Positions 18,558-29,200 of a stretch of 64,000 nucleotides of DNA are shown here, one piece after another. The notes under the pieces are model-generated. The model worked only from the letters and a program-made list of their open reading frames with translations, made no database searches and was not told where the DNA came from. How positions within the stretch are numbered: position 1 is the stretch's first letter; every line of letters starts with the position of its first letter. The DNA lies in NCBI GenBank assembly GCA_902825775.1, contig CADECF010000002.1, positions 186,001-250,000 of the forward strand. The letters are read 5' to 3'. Position numbers and translations under genes: made by a program. The DNA comes from an uncultured Lysobacteraceae bacterium (GTDB lineage: Bacteria > Pseudomonadota > Gammaproteobacteria > Xanthomonadales > Xanthomonadaceae).

Positions 18558-19880
18558 TCACTGCCGATCGGTGTAATCGGCGAGCGCGCCGTAGCCGCGC
18601 CGGTCGATCTGGTCCAGCCGGTCGCCCAAGGCCGGATGCGTCTTGTACAACTGCGCCATGCGCGAGGACTGCGTGCCGAGCGATGTCATCTTCTGCAGCA
18701 CCGAATACAGCGCTAGCGGGTTGTAGCCGGAGCGCGCCAGATAGATCTGCGCGGCTTCGTCCGAGCGGTATTCGGCGCCGCGATCAAGGCTGGTGAGCAT
18801 GATCGCAGCGCCGTTCTTCTCGACGAAATCGCGCGCGTAGCTGCCGGCGATGCCGCCGCCGGTGTTCACCTGGCGCAATGCGACGTTCTTGCTGGCGGAG
18901 GCCATTTCCTGTTTGCGGATCACGTTGTAGTGGTCGCGCTGGACGATGTGGCTGATCTCGTGGCCCAGCACCGCGGCCACTTCCGCGTCGCTGTCGAGCA
19001 ACTGGTACAGGCCGCGCGTGACCAGCACATAGCCGCCCGGTGCGGCGAATGCGTTGACGTCGGTGGAATCGATCACGCCGAACGTCCACGGCAGCTCCGG
19101 CCGGCTGCTGTGCGAAGCGACCCAGCGCCCGATCGTGTTGACGCGGCGTTGGGCGGCATCGTCCTGCCACAGCGGCCGCGCGCCGAGGATGCGCGCCGAC
19201 AGCAGCGGGCCGAGCGCCAGCTCTTCGGCCGATTGTTCGGCTTCGGATTTGCCCATCGACGCATCGGCGACTTCGGCCGCGCTGTCGACCTTGCCGCCCA
19301 GGCCGCCGCCGAGCTGCGACAGCAGGCCGCGCGCCAGCGACAAGCCCGACCGCTTCTGCGCCTGCGTGGCGCCGCCCTTGTCGGCCGCGGGTCTGGCCTC
19401 CGTGGCGTACGGCACGACCGTATCGGCGAGATGCTGCGAGCGCGCATAACTCGCGGCCGCAGCGGGCGCGACGCGGTACGACTCCATCTTCGACAACTGC
19501 GCAGTATTTGCGTACGCAGTGCGCAAATCGTTTTCGTCCAAGCCGCGAACGCCAGCGGTTTCGCTGGCGCGGCCCGAACCCGATTTGCCGGCGAACAGCA
19601 CGCCGGCGCCGGCGTTGTCGACGCCGGCCGATGCCATGCGCACGTCGTTGACGCGCACGTAACCGGGTTTGTCCGCCATATTCAGCTGGTACCACAGCCC
19701 CTTCTGCGACGAGATCTTCACCGGTGCGTTGCGTTTGAGCCTGGCGACGCGTTCGGTCGAGAAATCGGGGCCGCTATAGACATCGATGTTGGGCTTGCTG
19801 ACGACTGCGGCGATCTCCGCGTTCTGGCCGGCGGCCGCGGCGATGCCGCAGCAGGCGAACAGCATCAGGATGTAGCGCAT
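18558..19880 (-). CDS. M48 family zinc metalloprotease with SH3-like N-terminal domain
   Basis: 440-residue exported protein. A signal peptide covers about the first 19 residues, then a bacterial SH3-type domain (about 27-88; VSKPNIDVYSGPDFSTERVA, GYVRVNDVR), a linker, and an M48 peptidase domain with the zinc motif HEISH at 317-321 and downstream EYRSDEAAQIYLARSGYNP, which holds the third ligand. Such proteins act in periplasmic or outer-membrane protein quality control (compare BepA/LoiP). The upstream gene (CHASE2) ends eight bases before its ATG, so the two form an operon. Confidence 0.9.
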   Translation of the reverse strand: MRYILMLFACCGIAAAAGQNAEIAAVVSKPNIDVYSGPDFSTERVARLKRNAPVKISSQKGLWYQLNMADKPGYVRVNDVRMASAGVDNAGAGVLFAGKSGSGRASETAGVRGLDENDLRTAYANTAQLSKMESYRVAPAAAASYARSQHLADTVVPYATEARPAADKGGATQAQKRSGLSLARGLLSQLGGGLGGKVDSAAEVADASMGKSEAEQSAEELALGPLLSARILGARPLWQDDAAQRRVNTIGRWVASHSSRPELPWTFGVIDSTDVNAFAAPGGYVLVTRGLYQLLDSDAEVAAVLGHEISHIVQRDHYNVIRKQEMASASKNVALRQVNTGGGIAGSYARDFVEKNGAAIMLTSLDRGAEYRSDEAAQIYLARSGYNPLALYSVLQKMTSLGTQSSRMAQLYKTHPALGDRLDQIDRRGYGALADYTDRQ

Positions 19881-19888
19881 GGGCTCTC

Positions 19889-21718
19889 TCACCGTTGCGG
19901 GGTATCTGTCTTGAAGAACGTATTCGAGGCCGACAACGGCCATTCCAGGGGCTCGTTCAGGTCTTGGCCGAGCAATTCGCGCAGGCGCATGCGTTCGCCG
20001 CGCTGGCTGTCGTCGCGGCCGTCGTCGATCTCGGCCGAGACCACGCAGACCAGTACGCTGCCGTCGTCGTCCAGGCGCTCGTCCTGCTCGTTGAAGTGGC
20101 GGTAAAGCGCATCCAGATCGCGCTGCGCGTGCGCGTGCGCCTGGGCCTGGTCGCGGCCTTTCCACACCAGCACCATCAGATCGTCGAGGATGTCGTGCAG
20201 CCAGCTCTTGCGTTCGACCACGCCTTCGATCATCACCGCCTCGCAGCCCGCGTACAGGAATCGGCGCAGGCGACGCCGGTATTCGCGCCGCCGGCGTTTG
20301 GCGGCGCGCGCGTCGAGCCTGGGATCGGGTACGAAGCGCAGCCTGGCCATCGCCATCCACGGGAATTCGCCGGCATCGTATTCGGCCAAATAATCCGCGT
20401 TTCCGACCGCGCGCCCGCGCTGCACGCCGGCATACAGCCGGCACAGGCCGAAACACAGGCTGACGAAACCCAGGCTGGCGAAGATGTCGAAGAAAGTGCC
20501 GAAGAAACTCAGCCCGACGAAAGCGATCAGCAGCAACAACAGGTTGGTGGCGACGAACACCGAGTCGACGTCTTCGTGCGGTTCGCCGCGCCAGAACGCG
20601 AACGCCGTCAGCAGCACAAGCGCGCCGGCCAACAGATACTTCAGCCAAGTCGGCGGCATGCGGATCGCGCTGCCGGCGACCAGCGCCTCGGTCGCTTCGG
20701 CGAGCACGTCGACGCCGGGCATGATCGGATCGACGGGCGTCGGCTTGGCATCGTTGAGGCCCGATGCGGTATAGCCGACCATCGCGATCCTGCCGCGCAG
20801 AGGCATCATCGGGCTGCCCGCCTCGCGGCAGATCGCCTCGCCGCCTTCGAGCAGATCGGCCGCGCTGACGTGCGGCAGGCGCGTGTCGCGGCGCCAGTTG
20901 GGACGCACGGTCGCGGCCGGCGGTTGCTGCACGCGCGTGCGTGCGGCGATCGCGGTCTGCAGCGGCAACGAAGCCAGCGCCCAGTCGCCGACGTCTTCGC
21001 GCAATGGAATATCGCGCAGCACGCCGTCTTCGTTGCGGGTGACATTGGCCAGTGCGCTATAGCGGCGCAGATTTTTGCCGTACGGCAGCTGCATCGCGAC
21101 CTGCGGATTGTCCCGCGGCGGGCGCACCACGGCGAAAGCCGATGGCGCATCGACCATGCGCAGCAACGCCGCCTCGTCGTAATCCTTGTGCAGCCGGTCC
21201 GAAGCGAATACGAAACGGCCGGCGCCGCCTTCGGCCATCGCATCGAGCATCGCGTCGCCCTGCGGATCGTCGGGCGAAGGATCGACGAACAGCACGTCGT
21301 AACCGACCGCGGCGATGCCGCCGCGATCCAGCGCATCGAGCAGATCGGCGTGGCGTTGCCGGCTCCAGGGCCAGCCGCCTTCGCCGCGCGCGCGGAAATG
21401 CGCGATCGAACATTCGTCGATCTCCACCACGATCACGCGCCCCGAAGGCGCGGGCTCCCACGGACGCCAGCGCACCACTTTGTCGAAGATGGCGTCTTCG
21501 GCCGCATCCAGCGAACGCTCGTGCGTCCAGTCCCAGACCAGCCAGCTCACGGCCGCGAAAGCCAGCAGCGGATAGAAGGCGAATTTCAGTCGGAAGGTGA
21601 GCCGCGAAAAAGGCCGGCGATAGGCGCGTTCGACCTTGGACCAGTTGTCCATGAACAGGATCGCCGACTTGGCCATGGCGGCATCGATCCAGGCCAGCAA
21701 CAGCCGAAAGATCCGCAT
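19889..21718 (-). CDS. CHASE2 sensor-domain membrane protein
   Basis: 609 residues: N-terminal membrane segment (about 48-65), an extracytoplasmic CHASE2 domain (about 90-345; VIVVEIDECSIAHFRARGEG, GYDVLFVDPSPDD, RGRIAMVGYTASGLNDAKPT), two or three membrane helices (about 355-430) and a cytoplasmic tail of about 180 residues. CHASE2 normally feeds adenylate cyclase, diguanylate cyclase or kinase domains; I recognise no such output motif in the tail, so the output is unknown. It is co-transcribed with the SH3-M48 peptidase, suggesting envelope sensing tied to proteolysis. Confidence 0.85.
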   Translation of the reverse strand: MRIFRLLLAWIDAAMAKSAILFMDNWSKVERAYRRPFSRLTFRLKFAFYPLLAFAAVSWLVWDWTHERSLDAAEDAIFDKVVRWRPWEPAPSGRVIVVEIDECSIAHFRARGEGGWPWSRQRHADLLDALDRGGIAAVGYDVLFVDPSPDDPQGDAMLDAMAEGGAGRFVFASDRLHKDYDEAALLRMVDAPSAFAVVRPPRDNPQVAMQLPYGKNLRRYSALANVTRNEDGVLRDIPLREDVGDWALASLPLQTAIAARTRVQQPPAATVRPNWRRDTRLPHVSAADLLEGGEAICREAGSPMMPLRGRIAMVGYTASGLNDAKPTPVDPIMPGVDVLAEATEALVAGSAIRMPPTWLKYLLAGALVLLTAFAFWRGEPHEDVDSVFVATNLLLLLIAFVGLSFFGTFFDIFASLGFVSLCFGLCRLYAGVQRGRAVGNADYLAEYDAGEFPWMAMARLRFVPDPRLDARAAKRRRREYRRRLRRFLYAGCEAVMIEGVVERKSWLHDILDDLMVLVWKGRDQAQAHAHAQRDLDALYRHFNEQDERLDDDGSVLVCVVSAEIDDGRDDSQRGERMRLRELLGQDLNEPLEWPLSASNTFFKTDTPQR

Positions 21719-21812
21719 CAGCCCCGATCCCCTTCCTTGCGCGATTCTGGTCCCATCGACCGATCAACGCGAAAACCGCGTCGCAGGGGTCAGGCGGCCG
21801 CGGGCCTCGCGA

Positions 21813-22691
21813 TCAGTGGCTGCGTTCGATCACGGTACGGCCGAGCGCCGCCAACGTTGCCGTGCGTTCGCCGAAAGGGGCGAGCGCAGCGGCCATCGTT
21901 TCGGCCAGGGCCCGCAACCGCGCGCGCGAACCGTCGACGCCGAGCAGCGCCGGGAATGTGGCTTTGGCCTGGGCGGCGTCTTTGCCGGCGGTTTTGCCCA
22001 GCGTGGCGCTGTCGCCTTCGACATCGAGCAGATCGTCGCGGATCTGGAAGGCCAGGCCCAGCGCATCGGCGTAGCGATCCAGATGCTCGCGTTGCGCCGC
22101 ATCGACGTCGGCGGCGATCGCGCCGAGCCGCACCGATGCGCGCAGCAGTGCGCCGGTCTTCAGCGCGTGCAGGCGTTCGAGTTCGGCGATGGCGATGTTC
22201 TTTCCGCCGGTGGCATCGATATCCAACGCCTGCCCGCCGCACATGCCGCGCGCGCCTGCGGCTACCGACAGTTCGCGCAGCAGCGCGACGCGGATGCGGT
22301 CGGCGAACGGCGCATCGGCCAGCCATTCGAATGCGAGCGATTGCAGTGCGTCGCCAGCGAGGATCGCGGTGGCTTCGTCGAACGCGATATGCACGGTCGG
22401 CTTGCCGCGGCGCAAGTCGTCGTCGTCCATCGCCGGCAGGTCGTCGTGGACGAGCGAATAGGCGTGGATCAGCTCGACCGCCGCGGCCGGGGCGTCGAGT
22501 GCGGCCGGATCCGCGCCGAACGCGGTGCCGGTGGCATAAACCAGCAGCGGGCGCATGCGTTTGCCGCCATCGAGCGCGGCGTGGCGCATCGCGGCGTGCA
22601 GGCGTTGCGGGGCGTCGGCGGCGGAAGGCAGTGCGCCGTCGAGCGCGCTTTCGACGCGCGCGCGCCAGGCGGCGAAGGCGGGCTCAGGCAT
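21813..22691 (-). CDS. ispA: Polyprenyl (farnesyl) diphosphate synthase
   Basis: Condenses isopentenyl diphosphate with dimethylallyl/geranyl diphosphate to farnesyl diphosphate, feeding UppS and quinone synthesis. The 292-residue protein has the first Asp-rich motif within [18 protein letters not shown] and the second in [13 protein letters not shown], plus GGKRMRPLL near the N-terminus. The ATG overlaps the xseB stop by eight bases, the conserved xseB-ispA pair. In many bacteria dxs follows; here the operon ends instead. Confidence 0.94.
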   Translation of the reverse strand: MPEPAFAAWRARVESALDGALPSAADAPQRLHAAMRHAALDGGKRMRPLLVYATGTAFGADPAALDAPAAAVELIHAYSLVHDDLPAMDDDDLRRGKPTVHIAFDEATAILAGDALQSLAFEWLADAPFADRIRVALLRELSVAAGARGMCGGQALDIDATGGKNIAIAELERLHALKTGALLRASVRLGAIAADVDAAQREHLDRYADALGLAFQIRDDLLDVEGDSATLGKTAGKDAAQAKATFPALLGVDGSRARLRALAETMAAALAPFGERTATLAALGRTVIERSH

Positions 22692-22935
22692 CCGGCTGGA
22701 ACGGTTCCGCCGAAGCCGGGTCGGCGGGATCGCTGAGCAGCCGTACCCGCAGTTCGGCCTGTTCCAGCGCCTGTTGGCAGCGGCGGTAGAGGCCGACGCC
22801 GCGTTCGTACGCGGCCAGCGATTCTTCCAGGCTCATTTCCCCGTGTTCCATTTTTTCGACCAGTTGTTCGAGCGCGTCGAGCGAGCTTTCGAAATCGGCG
22901 ACGGGGGACGTTTCGGCGGCGGGTTTACGGGCCAT
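22684..22935 (-). CDS. xseB: Exodeoxyribonuclease VII small subunit
   Basis: 83 residues with the XseB signature [20 protein letters not shown] followed by [20 protein letters not shown], a short coiled-coil protein that binds XseA to form the single-strand exonuclease. It is the first gene of the xseB-ispA unit. A repeat element separates it from the convergent end of tilS upstream. Confidence 0.93.
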   Translation of the reverse strand: MARKPAAETSPVADFESSLDALEQLVEKMEHGEMSLEESLAAYERGVGLYRRCQQALEQAELRVRLLSDPADPASAEPFQPDA

Positions 22936-22999
22936 GGGGCGAGTTTAAGCCATGAACCGGTTCGCAGGAACGGGCCGCTTCGCCCTAGTAGAACGGGCT

Positions 23000-23082
23000 T
23001 GTGGGAGCGGCTCCAGCCGCGAACTCTTGATCCTGGCTTTTTCAGCGACTGGCAAAAGCTCGCGGCTGAAGCCGCTCCCACA
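23000..23082. repeat. Palindromic intergenic repeat, family A
   Basis: GTGGGAGCGGCTCCAGCCGC + GAACTCTT and AAAGCTCGCGG + the inverse; one arm carries C and A substitutions. It ends ten bases from the tilS stop codon. Confidence 0.88.
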
Positions 23083-23091
23083 GGTCCCGCG

Positions 23092-24399
23092 CTACAAAGA
23101 CGACGGTTTCCAAACTAGGCGCGCACCGCGGTCGCGCAACCACGCGTCGAAGCTCGCCGAATAGAGCAGGTCCCCGGCTGCAAGCAAGCCGGCGTTGTCC
23201 GATAGCAGCGGCAGGCGGATGCGTTCCCACGGCGGCACGCCCAGATCCTGCAGGACATGCTTCAGCGCATGGCTGTGGCCGCGGCCGGGCAGGGCGATGC
23301 GCTCGCCGCCCTGGCGTGCATGCGCCCGCAGCGCCGCATCGAAAGCATCGGCGCCTTCCAGTACCCATCGGCCGCCGCCGGGCAGGGACAGCGGCGCGCG
23401 GCCATCCCATTCGACGGCCCAATCCTTGGCCAACGCAGGGTATTGCCAATCGGCGTGCAGCAGGTCGCGCCAGCGCCTGACCACGGCGCCGGACCAGGCG
23501 AACGCGGCTTCGGCATCGGATCCGGCTTCGATCAGATCCTGCTCGATGGTGGCGATGCCCTGCGCCGGCAGCGGCGGCAGCGCGAGCTCGTCGGTCCAGC
23601 GGCGCAGTACGCGCGCGCGGCGCGCGACGGGCAGGCGTTTCAGTTTGCCGGCATCGATGGCGTGCGGGTCGAGGCTACGCACCTGCGCGAGCGCTGCGGC
23701 GTCTTCATCGGCCAACAGCGTGCCCGTTTCCGCGCACAGCGCCGCGCTCAGCGCGAACGCGGCGTCGGCATGCGGCCAGCGTTCGCGCAGCAGCGGCAGC
23801 ACGCGATGGCGAAGGTAGTTCCTGTCGAGCGAGACGTCTTCGTTGCTGGCGTCGTCGACCCAGCGCAGGTCCTGCGTTTCCGCGTACGCCAACAATGCCG
23901 AGCGCGGCACGCCGAGCAGCGGGCGCCACAGCCAGCAGCGTCCGAACTTGCGCAGCGGCCGCATCGCGCCGAGCCCATCCGGTCCGGACGCGCGCAGCGC
24001 GCGCAACAGGAAAGTTTCGGCCTGATCCTCGCGATGGTGGGCGGTGACCAGCACTTCGTCGTCGCCCAGCGCGCTGCCGAACGCGGCATGGCGCGCCTTG
24101 CGCGCGGCGGCTTCGAGGCCGTCGCCGCCATCGCGCGGCACCTCCACGCGCAGTATGGTCAGCGGTACGCCGAGCGCGTCGCAAAAACGCAGGCAATGCG
24201 CGGCCCAGTCGTCGGCCTGCGGACTTATTCCATGATGCACGTGGATCGCGCTCAGGCCGGCATCGCGGGCCGCGGCGATGCCGCACAGCAGATGCAACAA
24301 CGCGGCCGAATCGACGCCGCCGCTGAAGCCGACGTGCAAAGGCCGCACCGGCAGGCTGCGCAAATCGTTTTCGAGATGTGCTTGCAGGTGCGAGGACAT
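23092..24399 (-). CDS. tilS: tRNA(Ile)-lysidine synthase
   Basis: Adds lysine to C34 of the CAU-anticodon tRNA(Ile), an essential decoding step. The 435-residue protein has the ATP PP-loop motif SGGVDS at 26-31, AIHVHHGISPQADDW, TAHHREDQAETFLLRALRAS and a C-terminal TilS domain (ALKHVLQDLGVPPWERIRLP). The ATG at 24399 puts the PP-loop at the usual place; a longer frame runs into a repeat. In related genomes tilS often follows accA in the dnaE-accA group; here a small membrane gene and repeats intervene. Confidence 0.95.
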   Translation of the reverse strand: MSSHLQAHLENDLRSLPVRPLHVGFSGGVDSAALLHLLCGIAAARDAGLSAIHVHHGISPQADDWAAHCLRFCDALGVPLTILRVEVPRDGGDGLEAAARKARHAAFGSALGDDEVLVTAHHREDQAETFLLRALRASGPDGLGAMRPLRKFGRCWLWRPLLGVPRSALLAYAETQDLRWVDDASNEDVSLDRNYLRHRVLPLLRERWPHADAAFALSAALCAETGTLLADEDAAALAQVRSLDPHAIDAGKLKRLPVARRARVLRRWTDELALPPLPAQGIATIEQDLIEAGSDAEAAFAWSGAVVRRWRDLLHADWQYPALAKDWAVEWDGRAPLSLPGGGRWVLEGADAFDAALRAHARQGGERIALPGRGHSHALKHVLQDLGVPPWERIRLPLLSDNAGLLAAGDLLYSASFDAWLRDRGARLVWKPSSL

Positions 24400-24424
24400 A
24401 GGCGGATAGGGTGGCGCTGCTGCT

Positions 24425-24590
24425 TTAGCCCTCTCCCGCTTGCGGGAGAGGGTTGGGTGAGGGCAAGCGATACGGCCGATCGCGACGAAAGCTGCTATCG
24501 AAGGGGGATACGCTCTGCATTCCACTGTTTGACGCGATCGGAAAGTTCGTGCGCCCTCACCCCGGCCCTCTCCCGCAAGCGGGAGAGGGA
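24425..24590. repeat. Long inverted repeat, family D
   Basis: Ends are the hairpin CCCTCTCCCGCTTGCGGGAG / inverse followed internally by GGGTGAGGGC and GCCCTCACCCC. The about 100 nt between the arms contains no convincing gene. It fills the gap upstream of tilS. The same layout is at 45241-45420. Confidence 0.85.
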
Positions 24591-24599
24591 GCAAGGCGA

Positions 24600-24899
24600 T
24601 TACTCGGTTTCGATACTGACGCCGCCGACGAATTTGGCGGCGATGTTGTACACGAAGCCCTGTATCGCGCCGCCGATGAAACCGAATATGCCGTAAAGGA
24701 TCGGGAAGACGATGATCGCCAGTGCGCCTAACCCAGACATCCAGGCCATGCCGGCGTCGTTGGCGCCGTCGGGCGCGGGCATCGCGCTGCCGGCCAGGGA
24801 ACCCAGGAAAATCAATATGCCGGCCAGTAGACCGATGACGGCGGCGATGATGGCGGAGATCTTGGCGACGGACAGTACACCGACACGGCGAATGATCAT
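24600..24899 (-). CDS. Small membrane protein of unknown function
   Basis: 99 residues, MIIRRVGVLSVAKISAIIAA at the start, with two membrane segments (about 12-38 and 58-85) rich in Gly, Ile and Ala, and an extracytoplasmic linker. The R-R-V-G-V-L-S-V-A-K opening is a recurrent pattern in small bacterial membrane proteins of unknown role. It stands alone between accA and tilS in the same direction. Confidence 0.7.
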   Translation of the reverse strand: MIIRRVGVLSVAKISAIIAAVIGLLAGILIFLGSLAGSAMPAPDGANDAGMAWMSGLGALAIIVFPILYGIFGFIGGAIQGFVYNIAAKFVGGVSIETE

Positions 24900-24996
24900 T
24901 GCGCTGCTCCCGAATCCCGGCGGAATGCCGGGTCCGGGGTCATCCTAGACCATGCGCCCCTGGGGGAGCTGCTTAGCCGCCTCCCGAATCGAATAA

Positions 24997-25030
24997 GGGA
25001 TCTGCTTTTTCTTGTTCTGAAGCAGATCCC
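24997..25030. repeat. Stem-loop downstream of accA
   Basis: GGGATCTGCTT and AAGCAGATCCC form a perfect 11-bp stem about a dozen bases after the accA stop. The following T tract is poor, so it may stabilise the mRNA end or be a repeat rather than a terminator. Similar GGGATTTGCT / AGCAAATCCC pieces occur in the element at 58530. Confidence 0.6.
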
Positions 25031-25042
25031 ACAAAAAGGCGC

Positions 25043-26002
25043 TTAGGCGGCTTCGTAAGCGCCGTAACCGCGCAGCCGCTCGTAGCGCCGCTGCAGCAAT
25101 TGCTCGACGGGGACCTGTTCCAGCGCGTCCAGCTCGTTGAGCAGCACCGCTTTCAGGCGCGTGGCCATCTGCTTGGGATTGCGGTGCGCGCCGCCGATCG
25201 GTTCACGGATCACCTTGTCGATCAGGCCCAATTCGTGCAGACGCTTGGCGGTCAGGCCGAGCTGCTCGGCGGCGTCCTTGGCTTTGTCCGCGGTCTTCCA
25301 CAGGATCGACGCGCAGCCTTCCGGGGTGATTACCGAGTAAGTGCTGTATTCCAGCATCAGCGTGCGGTCGCCGACGCCGATCGCCAGCGCGCCGCCGCTG
25401 CCGCCTTCGCCGATCACGGTGCAGATGACCGGTATCTTCAGTTCCGCCATTTCCATCAGATTGCGCGCGATCGCTTCGGACTGGCCGCGCTCTTCGGCGT
25501 CGATGCCGGGCCAGGCGCCTGCGGTATCGATGAACGTCAGCAGCGGCAATTTGAAGCGCTCGGCCATCTTCATCAGCCGCAATGCCTTGCGATATCCGTC
25601 CGGCTTGGGCATGCCGAAGTTGCGGCGGATCTTGGCCTTGGTATCGCGGCCTTTTTCGTGGCCGATCACCATCATGCTGCGGCCGTCGATGCGCGCCAGG
25701 CCGCCGACGATCGCGTTGTCGTTGGAGAAGGCGCGGTCGCCGGCCAGTTCCTGGAACTCGTCGCAGATCACGCGCAGGTAATCCAGCGTATACGGCCGTG
25801 CGGGATGGCGCGCGAGTTGCGATACCTGCCACGGCGTCAGATCGCGGAAGATCTGCGCGGTGCGCAAGCGCAACTTGTCTTGCAGCGCATGGACTTCGGC
25901 ATCGACGTTGACCGCGGGGCCGGTGCTGGCGTGCCGCATCTCCTGGATCTTGGCTTCCAGGTCGGCGATCGGCTGTTCGAAGTCGAGGTAGTTGGGATTC
26001 AT
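25043..26002 (-). CDS. accA: Acetyl-CoA carboxylase carboxyltransferase subunit alpha
   Basis: With AccD, transfers carboxyl from biotin to acetyl-CoA, the first step of fatty acid synthesis. The 319-residue product (E. coli 319) begins [20 protein letters not shown] and has [20 protein letters not shown] and [16 protein letters not shown]. It lies downstream of dnaE in the same direction, the conserved dnaE-accA order, though a 199-bp repeat-filled gap separates them. Confidence 0.97.
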   Translation of the reverse strand: MNPNYLDFEQPIADLEAKIQEMRHASTGPAVNVDAEVHALQDKLRLRTAQIFRDLTPWQVSQLARHPARPYTLDYLRVICDEFQELAGDRAFSNDNAIVGGLARIDGRSMMVIGHEKGRDTKAKIRRNFGMPKPDGYRKALRLMKMAERFKLPLLTFIDTAGAWPGIDAEERGQSEAIARNLMEMAELKIPVICTVIGEGGSGGALAIGVGDRTLMLEYSTYSVITPEGCASILWKTADKAKDAAEQLGLTAKRLHELGLIDKVIREPIGGAHRNPKQMATRLKAVLLNELDALEQVPVEQLLQRRYERLRGYGAYEAA

Positions 26003-26072
26003 CGGTGCTGATGGAACGGCGAAGGCGGCAGTCTACCCGAGTGGGCCATACCAGACCGTGTGGTGGGTGGCT

Positions 26073-26197
26073 CTTCCTTCTCCCTCCGGGAGAAGGTGCC
26101 CGAAGGGCGGATGAGGGTTCGGCGAAGTCGCGTTGTTCTGACGACTGCGACTTCGCCGTACCCTCACCCCAACCCCTCTCCCGCAGGGAGAGGGGCT
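26073..26197. repeat. Long inverted repeat, family D variant
   Basis: CCTTCTCCCTCCGGGAGAAGG, GATGAGGGTTCGGCGAAGTC and then GACTTCGCCGTACCCTCACC with a final CCCTCTCCCGCAGGGAGAGG. It fills most of the accA-dnaE gap and ends six bases from the dnaE stop. Confidence 0.85.
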
Positions 26198-26202
26198 CAA
26201 GC

Positions 26203-29200
26203 TCACCCCACCCAAGGCCGCGACATGGTCAGCTTGACCGTGCGCACGCCCGGCTGTTCGCGCAGCGCCGAGGGCAGATCGGCATCGACGCGCACGCCCT
26301 GGCTGCCATTGAGGTCGAGGGTGCCGGCGGCACCGTCGCGCAGCAGGTCGAAGCGAATAGGGGTAGCGCCAGGCCGGTGCCGCGCCAGCAGCGCATCGAT
26401 GCGTTCGAATGCGCCGGGCACGCGCAGATCCAAACGCAGCGACAGCCGCTGCGCGACCTGCGGGCATATCTGCTGAAAATCCCAGCAGCGCCGCGCGCGC
26501 AGCGAGAAGCCGCCACTGAATTCGTCCTCGCGCAAACCGCCTTCGATCACCAGGATGCGGTCGCGGGTCAGCAGTTGCGCGAATTCGAGATAGGTTTCGT
26601 TGAAGAAGGCGCATTCGAGCCGGCCGCGTCCGTCGTCGATCTGGACGAAGGCCTGGCTATCGCCTTTTTTGCGCAGTGCGACGACCTGGCCGGCGATCAC
26701 CACGGTCTTTTCCGGGCGCCAGCCGCGGCGATCCTCGTCGGGACGTTCGCTCCAGATCCGGTCGAGTTCGCCCAGATCGTTGCCGACCAGCGAACGCAGC
26801 TCGTCGCGATACGGATCCAACGGATGGCCGCTGAGATAGTGGCCCAGCGTCTCGCGTTCGCCGTTGAGTTTCTGTGTGAGCGGCCAATCCTCGACGTTGG
26901 GCAGCGACACGTCGATATGCGGTTCGGCGCTGGCGCCGCCGAACAACGACACCTGGCCGGCCTCGCGCTCGCGCGCCAGCTGTTCGGTGGCCTTCAGCAC
27001 TTCCGGCAATTGCAGCATCAGCGAGGCGCGGTTGCTGCCCAGCGCATCGAGCGCGCCGGAATGCACCAGCGCTTCGAGCACGCGTTTGTTCAACTTGGTC
27101 GAGTCGATGCGCTTGCAGAAATCGAGCAGGTCGGCGAACACGCCGCCGCGCAGGCGTTCGTGCGAGATCGCTTCGCAGGCGCCGCGGCCGACGCCCTTCA
27201 CCGCGCCCAGGCCGTAACGCACCGTCCGGTCGTCGATCGCCTCGAACATGTAGTTGGATGCGTTGACGTCCGGCGGCAGCACGCCGAGCTTCAGCGCGCG
27301 CGCCTCATCGAGGAAACCGACCACCTTGTCGGTATTGTCCATGTCGCTGGACAGCACCGCAGCCATGAATTCGGCCGGATAGTGCGTCTTCAGCCACGCA
27401 GTTTGGTAGGCCACCAACGCGTAGGCGGCCGAGTGCGACTTGTTGAAGCCGTACTCGGCGAATTTTTCCATCAAATCGAAGATCTGCGTCGCGCGGCGCG
27501 GATCGACGCCGCGTTCGGCCGCGCCGGTTTCGAATTTGGCGCGCTCCTTGGCCATTTCTTCGGGCTTTTTCTTGCCCATCGCGCGGCGCAGCAGGTCGGC
27601 GCCGCCCAGCGAATAGCCGGCCAGCACCTGCGCGATCTGCATCACTTGTTCCTGATACACGATCACGCCGTAGGTCGGCGACAGCACCGGTTCCAGCAAC
27701 GGATGCGGATAGCTGACTTCGGCGTTGCCGTGCTTGCGATCCACCCAGTCGCGGTCCATGCCCGAACCCAATGGTCCGGGACGGAATAGCGCGGCCAGCG
27801 CGATGATGTCTTCGAACCGGTCCGGGCGCGCGCGCTTGACCAGTTCGCGCATGCCGCGGGATTCGAATTGGAACACCGCCACCGTTTCGCCGCGTTCGAA
27901 CAGTTCGTAGGATTTCTTGTCGTCCAGCGGCAGCGTGGCGATATCCAGCGGCGCTTGGCCCGCCGCCGCGCGGCGCGCGTTGATCGCTTTCACCGCCCAG
28001 TCGATGATCGTGAGCGTTCGCAGGCCGAGGAAGTCGAACTTCACCAGGCCGATCGCTTCGACGTCGTCCTTGTCGAATTGCGTGACCGGGCTGCGGCCCA
28101 GCCCATGGCCGTCGTGTTCCGCGAACAGCGGGCAGAATTCGGACAGCGGCGCCGGCGCGATCACCACGCCGCCGGCGTGCTTGCCGGCGTTGCGGGTCAG
28201 ATCCTCCAACTGCAGCGCCAGGTCGACCAGGTCGCGCACGTCCTCCTCGGATTCGTAGCGCTCCTTGAATTCGGAAACGATCCGGCTTGAATCCTTGCGC
28301 GCGCGTTCGCCGCGCCCGATCGCATCTTCCAGCGTCATCGGGTCGGTGGGCTGCAGCGGGATGAGTTTCGCCAGGCCGTCGACGAAGCCGTACGGGAAGC
28401 CGAGCACGCGGCCGGCGTCGCGCAACACGGCTTTGGCCGCCATCGTGCCGTAGGTGATGATCTGGCTGACGCGGTCGCGGCCGTATTTCGCCGCGACGTA
28501 GTCGATCACTTCGTCGCGCCGGTCCATGCAGAAGTCGATGTCGAAGTCGGGCATCGACACGCGTTCGGGGTTGAGGAAGCGCTCGAACAGCAGGTCGTAC
28601 GGGATCGGATCCAGATCGGTGATGCCCAGCGCCCAGGCCACCAGCGAACCGGCGCCCGAACCGCGGCCCGGACCGACCGGGATATCGTGCTGTTTGGCCC
28701 AGTTGATGAAGTCGGCCACGATCAGGAAGTAGCCCGGGAAGCCCATCTTGATGATGACGTCCAGTTCCAGTTCCAGCCGCGCGTCGTAATCCTCGCGCGT
28801 CTTGCCCTCGGCCAGCGGCAATTTTTCCAGACGCTGCGCCAGGCCTTCGCGCGATTGCGTGCGCATCCACGTTTCGAGCGTGTGTTCGTCGGGCACCGGG
28901 AACGCGGGCAGGTAGTACTTGCCCAGGCTCAGTTCGAAATTGCAGCGGCGCGCCAGATCGATGGCGTTGTCGATCGCGTCGGGCGCATCGGCGAACAGTT
29001 CGCGCATCTGTTCGCTGGATTTCAGGTATTGCTCGCGGCTGTAGTCGCGCGGCCGCTTGGGATCGTCGAGCACGCGGCCGGAGGCGATGCAGACGCGCGC
29101 TTCGTGCGCGTCGAAACCCTCGGCGTCTAGGAAGCGCGCATCGTTGCTGGCGATCACCGGGACGCCGCGCGCGGCGGCGGCGTACAGCGCGAATTCGTTG

